From Kutzneria sp. CA-103260 (GTDB lineage Bacteria; Actinomycetota; Actinomycetes; Mycobacteriales; Pseudonocardiaceae), in assembly GCF_018263855.1 (NCBI RefSeq), contig NZ_CP073318.1, positions 4,216,001 through 4,280,000 of the forward strand: a stretch of 64,000 nt of DNA. The letters run 5' to 3'. A program made the translations under genes and the position numbers. The notes beneath the pieces were generated by a model that was not told the origin of the DNA, did no database searches, and was given only the letters and a program-made list of their open reading frames with translations. Of this stretch, positions 34,293 through 42,528 are shown piece by piece. Numbering within the stretch: the first letter of the stretch is position 1; every line of letters begins with the position of its first letter.

Positions 34293-34619
34293 TCAGCGCT
34301 TGTCGAACTTGGCCAGCAGCCAGTCCATCGTCTCGTCCGTCACCGGGTCGACCACGTCGGCGAACCCGTCATGCTTGTCCAGATACGCCTTCACCGCCGG
34401 GCACACCGGCACGATCCGCAGTCCCGCCGCCGTCGTGTCGGCCAGCGCCTGCTCGATGAGCACGGTGGACAGGCCCTCGCCCCGGTGCGCCTGGTTGATC
34501 TCGGTGTGGTGGAAGATCCGCTGCCCGTCCCGGTCCACGAACGCCGCCAGTCCGGCCAGCCGGCCGTCCACCCGCAACTCGTAGCGGTTGTCGTTGCGCA
34601 GCACCTCGGTGTCGGTCAC
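34293..34619 (-). CDS. GNAT-like N-acetyltransferase (YjdJ type)
   Basis: 108 residues. HTEINQAHRGEGLSTVLIEQALADT is the acetyl-CoA binding pyrophosphate loop (Q/RxxGxG/A variant) of the small YjdJ-like GNAT domain, preceded by YELRVDGRLAGLAAFVDR and followed by IVPVCPAVKAYLDKH, which matches the family's C-P-x-x-x-x-x-Y ending. Start taken at the GTG at 34619 with AGGA upstream; a TTG at 34676 would run into the promoter of the divergent gene. The acceptor substrate is unknown. It is divergent from the Gfo/Idh oxidoreductase. Confidence 0.82.
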   Translation of the reverse strand: MTDTEVLRNDNRYELRVDGRLAGLAAFVDRDGQRIFHHTEINQAHRGEGLSTVLIEQALADTTAAGLRIVPVCPAVKAYLDKHDGFADVVDPVTDETMDWLLAKFDKR

Positions 34620-34650
34620 GTCGGAGATCCTACGGTCCGCGCCGACGTGC

Positions 34651-34675
34651 CATAATGTTCGAGTGACATCGAACA
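34651..34675 (+). promoter_or_regulatory. Leaderless promoter with inverted repeat over the start codon
   Basis: CATAAT at 34651-34656 is placed 6 bases before the GTG at 34663, the spacing of a -10 box for a leaderless transcript. Overlapping it, TGTTCGA-GTGACA-TCGAACA (34656-34675) is a perfect 7-bp inverted repeat with a 6-base centre that contains the start codon, so a bound protein would block initiation. Confidence 0.6.
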
Positions 34676-35742
34676 ATGCACTCGGGGTCGGGATCGTCGG
34701 GCTCAGCGCCCACAGCGGCTGGGCGGCCGCGGCCCACGTGCCCGCGCTGCGAGCGATCGAGGGCTACGAGCTGCGGGCGCTCAGCGCCAGCACACCCGAG
34801 TCGGCCCAGGCCGCCGGCTCCAAGTACGGCGTGCCGCTGGTCTTCTCCGACCCGGCCGACCTCGCCCAGCATCCGGACGTGGACCTCGTCGTCGTGACGG
34901 TCAAGGTGCCGTACCACGACGAGCTGGTCCGCCCGGCGCTGGAAGCCGGGAAGATGGTCCTGTGCGAGTGGCCGCTGGCCGCCGACCTCACCCGGGCTTC
35001 CTCGCTCACCGACCTGGCCGGCGACCTCCGCACCGCCGTCGGCCTCCAGGCCCGATCCGCGCCGCCACTTCGCTACCTGCGCGACCTCATCGCCGACGGC
35101 TACATCGGCGACGTGCTGTCCACGACGCTGATCGGCACCGGCGGGGCCTGGGGCGCCACCTACGAGACCGACAGCAAGTACCTCATCGACGCCGCCAACG
35201 GGGCCACTCTGCTGTCCATTCCCTTCGGGCACACCATCGACGCCGTGACCATGGTGCTCGGCGACATCGTCGACCTCTCCGCCCGCACCGCCACCCGTCG
35301 GCCCACCGTCCACCATGCCGCGACCGGCGAGCCCGCCACCATGACCTCCCCCGACCAGATCGCCGTCACCTTCACCCTCGCCTCCGGCGCCGTCGGCGCC
35401 GTGCACATGCGGGGCGGCCGGACCCGGGCCACCAACTTCCACTGGGAGATCAACGGAACCGAGGGCGACATCGTCGTCAAGGCTCCACACGGGGCCCTGT
35501 GGATGACTCCCGTGACGCTGCACGGCGCCCGCTCGGACTCCTCGCTCACCGAGCTACCCGTTCCCGCCAGCTACGAACACGTGCTCCCCGGCCGCTCCGA
35601 CTCCCCCGCCTACAACGTCGGGCATGCCTACCGGGAGCTGCGCCAGGACATCGCCACCGGCTCCTCCTCGGTTCCCAGCTTCGCCGACGCTGTTCGCCTG
35701 CACCGGCTGCTGGAGCCCATCAGTAGTAGTCACCGCCCGTGA
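34663..35742 (+). CDS. Gfo/Idh/MocA-family NAD(P)-dependent oxidoreductase
   Basis: 359 residues. GVGIVGLSAHSGWAAAAHVPALRAI is a Rossmann start with a GLSA variant; VDLVVVTVKVPYHDELVRPALEAGKMVLCEWPLAAD carries the family EKP-like motif as EWP, where the lysine that usually interacts with substrate and cofactor is Trp. The C-terminal half (QLxxTFTLASGAVGAVHMRGG-type, ending NVGHAYRELRQDI) is the beta-sheet dimer domain. This group resembles fungal galactose/lactose regulators Gal80-like more than sugar dehydrogenases, so activity is uncertain. The start is the GTG at 34663. Its end overlaps the next convergent gene by 23 bases. Confidence 0.82.
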   Translation: MTSNNALGVGIVGLSAHSGWAAAAHVPALRAIEGYELRALSASTPESAQAAGSKYGVPLVFSDPADLAQHPDVDLVVVTVKVPYHDELVRPALEAGKMVLCEWPLAADLTRASSLTDLAGDLRTAVGLQARSAPPLRYLRDLIADGYIGDVLSTTLIGTGGAWGATYETDSKYLIDAANGATLLSIPFGHTIDAVTMVLGDIVDLSARTATRRPTVHHAATGEPATMTSPDQIAVTFTLASGAVGAVHMRGGRTRATNFHWEINGTEGDIVVKAPHGALWMTPVTLHGARSDSSLTELPVPASYEHVLPGRSDSPAYNVGHAYRELRQDIATGSSSVPSFADAVRLHRLLEPISSSHRP

Positions 35743-36127
35743 ACTGCTCCTCCAGCAGCTCCGCCGAGCCCGCCACCAGCTCCAACGGCTCCACGAACTC
35801 GTTGAGGTCCAGGTTCCGCAGCGGCAGCGAGTGCCTGAGCACCAGATAGTCCCCCATGATCACCACTCCGCCCACCACCGTCGTGGCCCCGACGGACGCC
35901 AGCACCTGCCGCACGTCCACCTCCCCCACCCGCGCGAACGGCGTCGCGATCTGCACCCACTCCTGCCCGTCCACCTGCTCCCGGGCCACCACCGCGATCT
36001 GCGTCCGCTCGTCGTCGTCCACATCCTCGCCGCTGTAGTGGATCCGCACCCGCACCTCGTCCGCTCCCCGCCGCGTCACGTCGTACTCACGGTCGACAAA
36101 CCGAACCAGATCCGCCCAGGCAGCCAT
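35720..36127 (-). CDS. Conserved hypothetical protein, YbjN/type III chaperone-like fold
   Basis: 135 residues, soluble and acidic. MAAWADLVRFVDREYDV, a central VVAREQVDGQEWVQIATPFARVGEVD and VVIMGDYLVLRHSLPLRNLDLNEF resemble the actinobacterial YbjN-like proteins that share the CesT chaperone fold. Start at the ATG at 36127, with AAGGAG 6 bases upstream. It may assist or bind another protein; no partner is obvious. It overlaps the convergent oxidoreductase gene by 23 bases. Confidence 0.7.
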   Translation of the reverse strand: MAAWADLVRFVDREYDVTRRGADEVRVRIHYSGEDVDDDERTQIAVVAREQVDGQEWVQIATPFARVGEVDVRQVLASVGATTVVGGVVIMGDYLVLRHSLPLRNLDLNEFVEPLELVAGSAELLEEQFTGGDYY

Positions 36128-36286
36128 CCCCGGCTCCTTCTCCCAGCCCTCAGCCGCCAACGCTACGCCCGCCCCCACCGCCGGAACCTATGTTCCGCAC
36201 CACCCCCATCCAGGTGACGTCACCTTCACGTCCCCGGCCACGCCTCGTTTCCGCGCCACCAGGCCCCTTGTCGCCGCCGTTCTCCC

Positions 36287-37222
36287 TCACCCAGCCGACG
36301 GCACGAAGTCCGGATCCACCTGCGCGGCAAGGTCTTCGCCGGCCCACGCCCGGGCGTTGCGCAGGTGGAACTCGACGGCCTGTCGCTGGTAGGCCGCCCA
36401 ATCCCGGACCGTGCCGTCCAATTCGGCCCGAATCAAGTCGAGGGCGGCGAGGTTGTCCGGTTCCAGCTCGGTGATCGGCAGCACCCGGCCCCGCTCCGCG
36501 GAGCGGACGTGCCCCGAGCGGCCGAGCCAGCACAGCAGGTTGTCGCCGACCTCGTCGCGCAGAAAGTCCAGATCGTCCTGGTCGCACACCTTGTTGCCGA
36601 TCACCGCGACACGGATGCCGAAGTCCTTGGCGTAGCCCAGATACTGCCGGTAGACGCCGACGCTGCGCAGGGTCGGCTCGCACACCAGGGCGGTCAGGTC
36701 GAACCGGGTGAACAGCCCCGACGCGAACGAGTCGGCGCCGGCGGTCATGTCCACCACGACGTACTCGCCGGGCCCGTCGACCAGGTGGTTGAGCAGCAAC
36801 TCGGCCGCCCCGACCTTGGAGTGGTAGCAGGCGACGCCCAGGTCGTCATCGGTGAACGGCCCGGTCAGCGCCAGCCGCGCGCCGTCGACCTCCCGCACGC
36901 AGGCGGCGTAGATCGGGTTGTCCTCCACCACCTTCAGCAGCCGCGAGCCCTCCCCCGGCGGGGTCGTTTTGATCATCTTGGCCGCGGACGCGATGCGGGG
37001 ATTGCTGCCGCGCAGCCAGTCCTTGATCAGCGGCAGATGGGCGCTGAGTGTGGGCAGCGTGAGCACCTGCTCGTCGGTCGCGCCAAGGGCGGCGGCGAGG
37101 TGCTGGTTGATGTCGGCGTCGATGGCCAGCACCGGTGCTCGGCCGGCGACCAGCCGGCGGGTGAACAGCGCCGACAGCGTCGTCTTGCCGCTGCCGCCCT
37201 TGCCGACGAAGGCGATCTTCAT
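36287..37222 (-). CDS. CooC/MinD-like P-loop ATPase
   Basis: 311 residues. KIAFVGKGGSGKTTLSALF is the deviant Walker A (GKGGSGKT, residues 7-14) of the MinD/ParA/CooC group; LAIDADINQHLAAALGA is the switch-I/A' region and VVVDMTAGADSF the switch-II equivalent. CooC-type proteins load or insert metal into enzymes. A similar ATPase lies next to SCO5389-like genes in streptomycetes, as here. It is divergent from the SCO5389-like gene, 73 bases away, with a Fur/Zur-like imperfect palindrome in between. Confidence 0.85.
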   Translation of the reverse strand: MKIAFVGKGGSGKTTLSALFTRRLVAGRAPVLAIDADINQHLAAALGATDEQVLTLPTLSAHLPLIKDWLRGSNPRIASAAKMIKTTPPGEGSRLLKVVEDNPIYAACVREVDGARLALTGPFTDDDLGVACYHSKVGAAELLLNHLVDGPGEYVVVDMTAGADSFASGLFTRFDLTALVCEPTLRSVGVYRQYLGYAKDFGIRVAVIGNKVCDQDDLDFLRDEVGDNLLCWLGRSGHVRSAERGRVLPITELEPDNLAALDLIRAELDGTVRDWAAYQRQAVEFHLRNARAWAGEDLAAQVDPDFVPSAG

Positions 37223-37237
37223 TCGGGTGACCCCTGT

Positions 37238-37258
37238 TGATAATGATTTCAATGTTCA
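37238..37258. promoter_or_regulatory. AT-rich imperfect palindrome, possible metal-regulator box
   Basis: TGATAATGATTTCAATGTTCA, 21 bases in an otherwise GC-rich gap between the divergent ATPase and SCO5389-like genes. It resembles Fur/Zur boxes (TGA/TCA ends, ATGATTTCA core) but only about half of the half-site positions pair. It may equally be a -10 region. Confidence 0.35.
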
Positions 37259-37295
37259 GTAGAACGGTAGCAGCCCACCTTCGGAGGTCGAACCC

Positions 37296-37688
37296 ATGTC
37301 CCTGGACGTGTCCCCCGCCCTACTCGCCCGCGCCGCCAGTGGCGAGGTCACCGACGAGGAGTTCGTCGCCTGCGTCCGCGACTCGCTGCCCTACGCCTGG
37401 CAGGTGATCAGCGGCGTCGTCGCCGACCTCGGCGACTCCGACTCCGACTTCGCCGACCACGCCACGCCCCCGCCCAGCGAAGCCGAACGGGGACAACTGC
37501 TCCGGGCCCTCGCCTCCGACGCCATCCGCTCCGGCCTGGAACGCCACTTCGGCGTCACCCTCGCCTTCCAGAACTGCCACCGCGTCGCCGCATTCCGCCC
37601 CTCCGCCGTAGCCGGCCCGCGCCACCAGGCCTTCGTCTCGCCCCGCGGACAGCTGCTCAACCAGAGCCCCGAACTACGCGATTGCTGA
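37296..37688 (+). CDS. SCO5389-family protein, unknown function
   Basis: 130 residues. The start MSLDVSPALLARAASGEV, the middle RGQLLRALASDAIRSGLERHFGV and the end FVSPRGQLLNQSPELRDC fit what I recall of the SCO5389 family, whose members keep the exact C-terminal RGQLLNQSPELRDC ending. A single Cys lies in LAFQNCHRVA and one is the last residue. The function is unknown, but the constant pairing with a MinD/CooC-like ATPase suggests a joint role. A strong hairpin terminator follows after 9 bases. Confidence 0.82.
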   Translation: MSLDVSPALLARAASGEVTDEEFVACVRDSLPYAWQVISGVVADLGDSDSDFADHATPPPSEAERGQLLRALASDAIRSGLERHFGVTLAFQNCHRVAAFRPSAVAGPRHQAFVSPRGQLLNQSPELRDC

Positions 37689-37696
37689 CCCCGCCC

Positions 37697-37727
37697 GCGC
37701 GATCGCTGACCACATCAGCGATCGCGC
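37697..37727. terminator. Perfect 13-bp hairpin terminator between convergent genes
   Basis: Stem 37697-37709 with 37715-37727, loop CCACA. It begins 8 bases after the SCO5389-like stop and ends 49 bases before the convergent hydrolase stop; probably bidirectional. The GCGATCGC core is itself palindromic. Confidence 0.85.
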
Positions 37728-37775
37728 CCCTCCGCCTGCTGACCACATCGCCGGTTCAAGCCATCCGATCGCCGA

Positions 37776-38969
37776 TCACGCCAGCGTCTCGTCCAGCCAG
37801 TCGAAGATCACCTGGTGGGACCGGGACATCGCGCCCATGTGGCAGTGCTCACCCGCGCCCTCGTCCTCCCGCAGCGTGACCAGCGTGGCCTGGGCGTTGG
37901 TCAGCGCCTTGGCCACCTGCTCCGGCTGCCCCTTGAAAAACTGGTCGTTCTCGGCGTCCAGCACGAGCGTCGCCGACGTGATCCGGTCGGCGATGCCGTC
38001 GAGGGTGTAGCGCCGAAACTCCCGTGCCAGCTCGGCGTACGAGTCGACGCCCATCGCCCACACCCCGTTGCGCATGGCCCACCGCGCCTGCGTGCTGGCC
38101 GTCATCAGCAGCGACACCACCGGCAGCGCCACGTCGTCGCGCCCCTGATTGATCCACTCCGACACGAACGGCGGCATCGAGTTCTCCATGGCGGCATGGA
38201 AGTCGTAGATGCCGTCGTCGAGGATGACCGCGGCCGGCCGGTGGTCGAACGCCGCCGCGCGGGCGACGAGGTAGCCGCCGAGGCTGTAGCCGAACAGGGC
38301 GATGCGATCCGGCACGATCTCCGGCCGGGTCAGCGCGAAGTCGACCACCGGCGTGATGACCGCCTCCCAGTCGGGCCGGAACACCAGCCCCTGCTTGCGC
38401 AGCGCCGCCCCCTGGCCCGGCCCGTCGAAGGCCAGCACGTTGTAGCCGCGGGCCAACGCCGCGGCGCCGATCGCGAAGTACGATTCGTCCAGCGTCGAGT
38501 CATATCCGTTGTTGTAGATGACCGTCGGCCGCGGCGTGTCGTCCACCGTGTACAGATAGCCCGGCAGAGTCGTTCCCTCGTAGGGGATCTCGCTTTCCTC
38601 GAAGCCGAAGTCGAATAGCCCGGCCGCCGTGACGAAGGCGTCCCGCGACCGCGCCGACAGCTCCACGACCTCCGGGTCGTTCTCGGGGTCGTCCCGCCGG
38701 TAGAACTCGGCAGTGCGGAAGTAGTTCGACGCCCGCAGCAACGCCTCCCGGGCGCTCACCTCGTGTCCCGCCTTCAGCGACGCGCGACCCAGCGCCTCCA
38801 CCCGCTCCGCCGTCGCCTTCCACTCCCGGTGCCAGGCCGCCTCATCGGCATCGGGAATGCCCCGCACGGTGGCCAGCACCTCGCCCAGCTCGGCCCCGCC
38901 GTAGTTGGCGAACCCCGCCGCCCGCAGCGTCTCGAAGGAGAACGACTCGTCCTCAAACAGAAACTTCAT
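37776..38969 (-). CDS. Alpha/beta hydrolase with helical N-terminal domain (FrsA / pseudooxynicotine hydrolase-like)
   Basis: 397 residues. The first 130 residues are helical (WHREWKATAERVEALGRASL, LRASNYFRTAEFY), the cap typical of the DUF1100/C-C hydrolase group. The catalytic part shows IYNNGYDSTLDES, nucleophile in ALFGYSLGGYLVAR (GYSLGG), acid in VLDAENDQFF and histidine in GAGEHCHMGAM. Such enzymes hydrolyse C-C or ester bonds of bulky substrates. It is divergent from a TetR gene across a region full of GGAACG repeats, so it is probably the TetR-controlled enzyme. Confidence 0.83.
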   Translation of the reverse strand: MKFLFEDESFSFETLRAAGFANYGGAELGEVLATVRGIPDADEAAWHREWKATAERVEALGRASLKAGHEVSAREALLRASNYFRTAEFYRRDDPENDPEVVELSARSRDAFVTAAGLFDFGFEESEIPYEGTTLPGYLYTVDDTPRPTVIYNNGYDSTLDESYFAIGAAALARGYNVLAFDGPGQGAALRKQGLVFRPDWEAVITPVVDFALTRPEIVPDRIALFGYSLGGYLVARAAAFDHRPAAVILDDGIYDFHAAMENSMPPFVSEWINQGRDDVALPVVSLLMTASTQARWAMRNGVWAMGVDSYAELAREFRRYTLDGIADRITSATLVLDAENDQFFKGQPEQVAKALTNAQATLVTLREDEGAGEHCHMGAMSRSHQVIFDWLDETLA

Positions 38970-38992
38970 GCCCCTGACCTCACCTTTCCAGC

Positions 38993-39058
38993 GGAACGGA
39001 ACGGACTCGTTCCATCACCCTAGCGCGCTGATCCAACGAGACGCAACCGTTCCGTTCC
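38993..39058. promoter_or_regulatory. GGAACG-type inverted repeats, likely TetR operators
   Basis: GGAACGGAACGG at 38993-39004 and its exact inverse CCGTTCCGTTCC at 39047-39058 form a 12-bp inverted repeat. Nested in the left copy, GGAACG-GACT-CGTTCC (38998-39013) is a 16-bp palindrome. All lie between the divergent hydrolase and TetR genes. Confidence 0.7.
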
Positions 39059-39075
39059 GTGATAGCTTGTCGAGC

Positions 39076-39648
39076 ATGACCGTGGGCAAGGCTCTGCACG
39101 ACGACGTCACCGACGCCATCGGCGCCGCCTTCTTCGAGGAGCTGGCCGTGACCGGTTACGGCCGGCTGTCCGTCGACTCCGTCGCCAAGCGGGCCGGCGT
39201 CGGCAAGGCCGCCATCTACCGGCGCTGGCCCTCCAAGCAGCGCATGGCCATCGAACTCATCTCGTCCGTCGCCGTCGCCGCCGTCGAGGCCCCCGACACC
39301 GGCTCCCTACGCGGCGACATCCGCCAGTTCCTCGCCAACGCCCGCGACGCCCTCTCCCACCCCCTGGCCCGACCGATCGTCCCCGACCTGCTCGCCGAGG
39401 CCCACCGCAACCCCGAGCTCGCCGACGCCCTCCTGTCCACCGTCCGCGACCCCCGCCGCGCCAAGGCCGGCGCCCTCGTCGAACGCGCCATCGCCCGGGG
39501 CGAGCTCCCCGCCGACACCGACGTCGACCTCTGCCTCGACTTCCTCGCCGGCCCCCTGTACTGGCGCCTCACCGCTATCAACACCGACCCCGGCCCCGAC
39601 TACCTGGACCGCCTGACCGACAAGCTGGTGGCCGCCTTCCACGCCTGA
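39076..39648 (+). CDS. TetR-family transcriptional regulator
   Basis: 190 residues, usual length. Helix-turn-helix: LSVDSVAKRAGVGKAAIYRRWPSKQ; the IYRRWPSK version is typical of the TetR_C_33-like branch, with C-terminal LSHPLARPIVPDLLAEA and LCLDFLAGPLYWRL. The ATG at 39076 lies 18 bases after the last operator-like repeat, so the regulator should repress itself and the divergent hydrolase. The ligand is unknown. Confidence 0.88.
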   Translation: MTVGKALHDDVTDAIGAAFFEELAVTGYGRLSVDSVAKRAGVGKAAIYRRWPSKQRMAIELISSVAVAAVEAPDTGSLRGDIRQFLANARDALSHPLARPIVPDLLAEAHRNPELADALLSTVRDPRRAKAGALVERAIARGELPADTDVDLCLDFLAGPLYWRLTAINTDPGPDYLDRLTDKLVAAFHA

Positions 39649-39859
39649 GCATCCGCTCCCGCCCGTTCACACTCGTCGCGTCGCGAAGTTTGCCCGGAGA
39701 TGTCCCGCTTGGACGGTGCTCAGCGGATTCTCCCCGGACTCCGAAACGGTTGACGCGACGGTAATCGCGGCGGGGAGCAATCCTCGGTTGAACCCGTCAT
39801 GGCTCCCCCGCGTACCAGAGTGTGGCGACCCACGTCCTGGCACGGATCGGGAGAGGCAC

Positions 39860-41512
39860 ATGGCGGCCCATCAGCACTCGCGTTCCCCGCAGCACCCGCT
39901 GCGTCCCTTCCTCCTCCCGGTCCTGGTCGCCGCCCTCGCCGTCACCGGCGTGGTGGTCGCGAACGCCCTGGCCTCCCCGCACTGCCACGGCGACACGATC
40001 CCCCTCCGGGTCGCGGTCACGCCGGCCATGCTCGCCCCGGTCCAGGACATCGCCGCCGCCTTCAACCACGACTCGGTCAGCGTCGGCGGACCCTGCGCCA
40101 CCGTGGACGTCGCCGCCGAGCCGGCGGCCCAGGTCGTGCAGGACCTGCCGGTGAACCCCATCGACCCGCCCGCGCTGTGGATCCCCGACTCGGCACTGTG
40201 GGTCCCCACCGCCTCGCAGCTGGAGGCCAAGGTCAGCGGCCCCACCCCGCGCCTGACCGAGCACCCCTCGATCGCCTCCTCACCGCTGGTCATCGCCGCG
40301 TCCCCACAGCAGGCGCCCAAGATCCGCAGCTGGCAGCAGCTGGTCGCCGGCAACGTCACCATCGCCGATCCCCTCAGCAACACGGAGGGCATCGCCACCC
40401 TCGCCCTCGCGCAGCGCCTCGCCCCCGCCTCCACCGGTACCCCGCCCCCGCAGCTCATCGCCGTCCTACTCAAGCTCAGAAACTCCACTGTGGACAGCAC
40501 GGCCGCCGCTTTCGCCGCCCAGCAACAACATCCCGACACGCTCTTCACTACCACCGAGCAGTCGGTCGTCTCCTACAACGCCGCCGCCTCCGCCGACGCC
40601 AAGGCCGTCGCCGTCTACCCGGCCGAGGGCAGCGTCCTGTTCGACTACCCCGTCGTCCGCGTGCAAACGGCCAACGAGCCGGCCGGCACCAACGCCGCGG
40701 CGGCCGCCTTCGAGACCGAGCTCCACTCCGCCCGGTCCATGGGCATCCTCAGCGCCGCCGGCTTCCGCGATCCGAACGCCGTCGCCTCCGCCTCCTGGGG
40801 CGGCAAGGACGGTGTCCGCTCCCAGACCCCGTCGCTCATTCCCGCCCCCACCGCCGACCAGGTCACCACCGTCATGCGGGCGTGGAACGTCGTGCATCTC
40901 GACGGCCGCACCCTGGCCGTGATCGACACCTCCGGCTCCATGAACGAGCCCATGCCCGGCGGCCAGACCCGCGTCGACGTCGCCCGCGACGGCGCGCTGG
41001 CCGGTCTGTCGCTGATGCCCGACACCACCTCCGTCGGCCTGTGGGCGTTCTCCCTCACCACCACCGAACTCGTGCCGCTCGGGCCCCTCGGCGGCCTCGA
41101 CAACGGTGTCCCCCAACGGCTGGCGCTCCAGCGGGCCGGCGCCACCCTGCCCGGCCGCGTCGGTGGCAGCACCGCCCTCTACGACACCGCCCTCGCCGGC
41201 TTCGAAGCCCTCAAGACCGGCTTCGACCCGACCAAGGTCAACGCCGAGGTCCTCATCACCGACGGTCGCAACGACCGCTCCGGCGGCCTCGACCTCACCA
41301 CCCTCCTGACTCGTCTGCGCTCCGAGGTCGACCCCACCCACCCCGTCGAGATCATCGGCATCGGCCTCGGCCCAGACGCCGACATGACCGTCCTGAACCA
41401 GATCGCGACCGTCACCGGCGGCAAGGCCTACCAGGCCCTGGACGCCGCCACCTTCCGCGCCGTGTTCTTCGACGCCCTCAGCCACCGCCCCTGCAACTCC
41501 AGCACCTGCTGA
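39860..41512 (+). CDS. Secreted or membrane-anchored protein with solute-binding-like and VWA domains
   Basis: 550 residues. One N-terminal membrane segment (FLLPVLVAALAVTGVVVANAL) serves as signal or anchor. Residues about 45-340 resemble an extracellular substrate-binding domain (IPLRVAVTPAMLAPVQDIAAAF; LWIPDSALWVPTA). Residues about 350-540 form a von Willebrand A domain with the MIDAS DTSGS in LAVIDTSGSMNEP, plus GGSTALYDTALAGFEAL and VLITDGRNDRSGG. Similar two-domain proteins are frequent in actinomycetes without a known task. GGGAGAGG precedes the ATG at 39860. The two Cys at the C-terminus may form a disulfide. Confidence 0.82.
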   Translation: MAAHQHSRSPQHPLRPFLLPVLVAALAVTGVVVANALASPHCHGDTIPLRVAVTPAMLAPVQDIAAAFNHDSVSVGGPCATVDVAAEPAAQVVQDLPVNPIDPPALWIPDSALWVPTASQLEAKVSGPTPRLTEHPSIASSPLVIAASPQQAPKIRSWQQLVAGNVTIADPLSNTEGIATLALAQRLAPASTGTPPPQLIAVLLKLRNSTVDSTAAAFAAQQQHPDTLFTTTEQSVVSYNAAASADAKAVAVYPAEGSVLFDYPVVRVQTANEPAGTNAAAAAFETELHSARSMGILSAAGFRDPNAVASASWGGKDGVRSQTPSLIPAPTADQVTTVMRAWNVVHLDGRTLAVIDTSGSMNEPMPGGQTRVDVARDGALAGLSLMPDTTSVGLWAFSLTTTELVPLGPLGGLDNGVPQRLALQRAGATLPGRVGGSTALYDTALAGFEALKTGFDPTKVNAEVLITDGRNDRSGGLDLTTLLTRLRSEVDPTHPVEIIGIGLGPDADMTVLNQIATVTGGKAYQALDAATFRAVFFDALSHRPCNSSTC

Positions 41513-41579
41513 CCGTTGTCCGGTTCTCCTCCCCAACCCCAGGCAGCGCGATCCGCCGCAGTTCTCGCCCTCCTCCCGC

Positions 41580-42524
41580 TTACTCGGGCGGGTCTTCCGC
41601 TCCGGCCCGCTCGTCCCGGTCCGCCCACTCGAGCAGCCGCTCCAGCGAATGCGCGACGTCGTCGATGCCGTCGTGCAGGTCGCCGAGCTCCGCGAACCGC
41701 GGCGGCACGGTCGCGATGGTGAAGTCCCGTGGCTCGACGTCAGCGAGTTCGTCCCACCGGATCGGCGTGGACACGGTGGCCTCGGGCACGCCGCGAACGG
41801 AGTAGGCGCTGGCGATGGTGTGGTCTCGGCCGTTCTGGTTGTAGTCGACAAAAAGCGTGCGTGGATCCCGATCCCGCCGCCACCACGTGGTGGTGACGAC
41901 ATCCGGTGCCCGCCGCTCGACCTCACGGGCGAACGCCAGCGCGGCCCGACGGACCTGGCCGAACTCCCAGTCAGGCCGGATCCGCACGTAGACATGCAGA
42001 CCTCGGCCGCCGGAAGTCTTGGGGTAGCCGATGATGCCGAGCTCGTCGAGCAGCTCCCGCACCACCCCGGCGACCAGCCGCACGGTGTCGAAGCCGCACT
42101 CCGGCATCGGGTCGAGGTCGATGCGCCACTCGTCGGGGCGCTCGGTGTCGGCCCGACGCGAGTTCCACGGGTGGAACTCAACGGTCGACATCTGCACGGA
42201 CCAGATCACGTCGGCGAGCTTGGTGACGCACAGCTCGTCGGCGTACCGCTTGTACCGGGGGAAGTGCACGCGCACGGTCTCCAACCAGGGCGGCGCACCG
42301 GCCGGCACCCGCTTCTGGTGCACCTTCTCGCCGCTGGTCCCGGTCGGAAACCGGTGCATCATGCACGGCCGCTCGCGCAGCGCCCGCACGATGCCGGGTC
42401 CGACGGCCAGGTAGTACCGGACCAGGTCGAGTTTGGTCTCGCCACGGGCGGCGAAGTAGACCCGATCCGGGTTGGAGATCCGCACCGGGTAGCCGTCGAC
42501 GTCCAGTTCGACCGGGCTCGCCAC
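41580..42524 (-). CDS. Stand-alone LigD-type polymerase/primase domain protein
   Basis: 314 residues. LDVDGYPVRISNPDRVYF, then TKLDLVRYYLAV, RPCMMHRFPTGTSGEKVHQKRVP and WRIDLDPMPECGFDTVRLVA (catalytic DxD as DLD) through SGGRGLHVYVRI are the AEP polymerase domain of bacterial NHEJ ligase D. Ligase and nuclease domains are absent. Such PolDom proteins fill or extend ends in double-strand break repair. The GTG start at 42524 lies 4 bases after the sensor-kinase stop, so it appears to be the third gene of a two-component operon, an unusual link. Confidence 0.88.
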   Translation of the reverse strand: MASPVELDVDGYPVRISNPDRVYFAARGETKLDLVRYYLAVGPGIVRALRERPCMMHRFPTGTSGEKVHQKRVPAGAPPWLETVRVHFPRYKRYADELCVTKLADVIWSVQMSTVEFHPWNSRRADTERPDEWRIDLDPMPECGFDTVRLVAGVVRELLDELGIIGYPKTSGGRGLHVYVRIRPDWEFGQVRRAALAFAREVERRAPDVVTTTWWRRDRDPRTLFVDYNQNGRDHTIASAYSVRGVPEATVSTPIRWDELADVEPRDFTIATVPPRFAELGDLHDGIDDVAHSLERLLEWADRDERAGAEDPPE

Positions 42525-42528
42525 CCGC

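Noticed and set aside
29505..34676. A kaiA gene in or near the kai operon
   Set aside because: Every frame between the SARP and GNAT genes is assigned to other families; none shows KaiA features, and the KaiC tail also lacks the KaiA-binding look.
39799..41805. A 668-codon alternative frame over the VWA gene
   Set aside because: The product is almost entirely Arg/Pro/His, typical of an out-of-frame read of GC-rich DNA; the other frame has a signal/anchor and a MIDAS motif.
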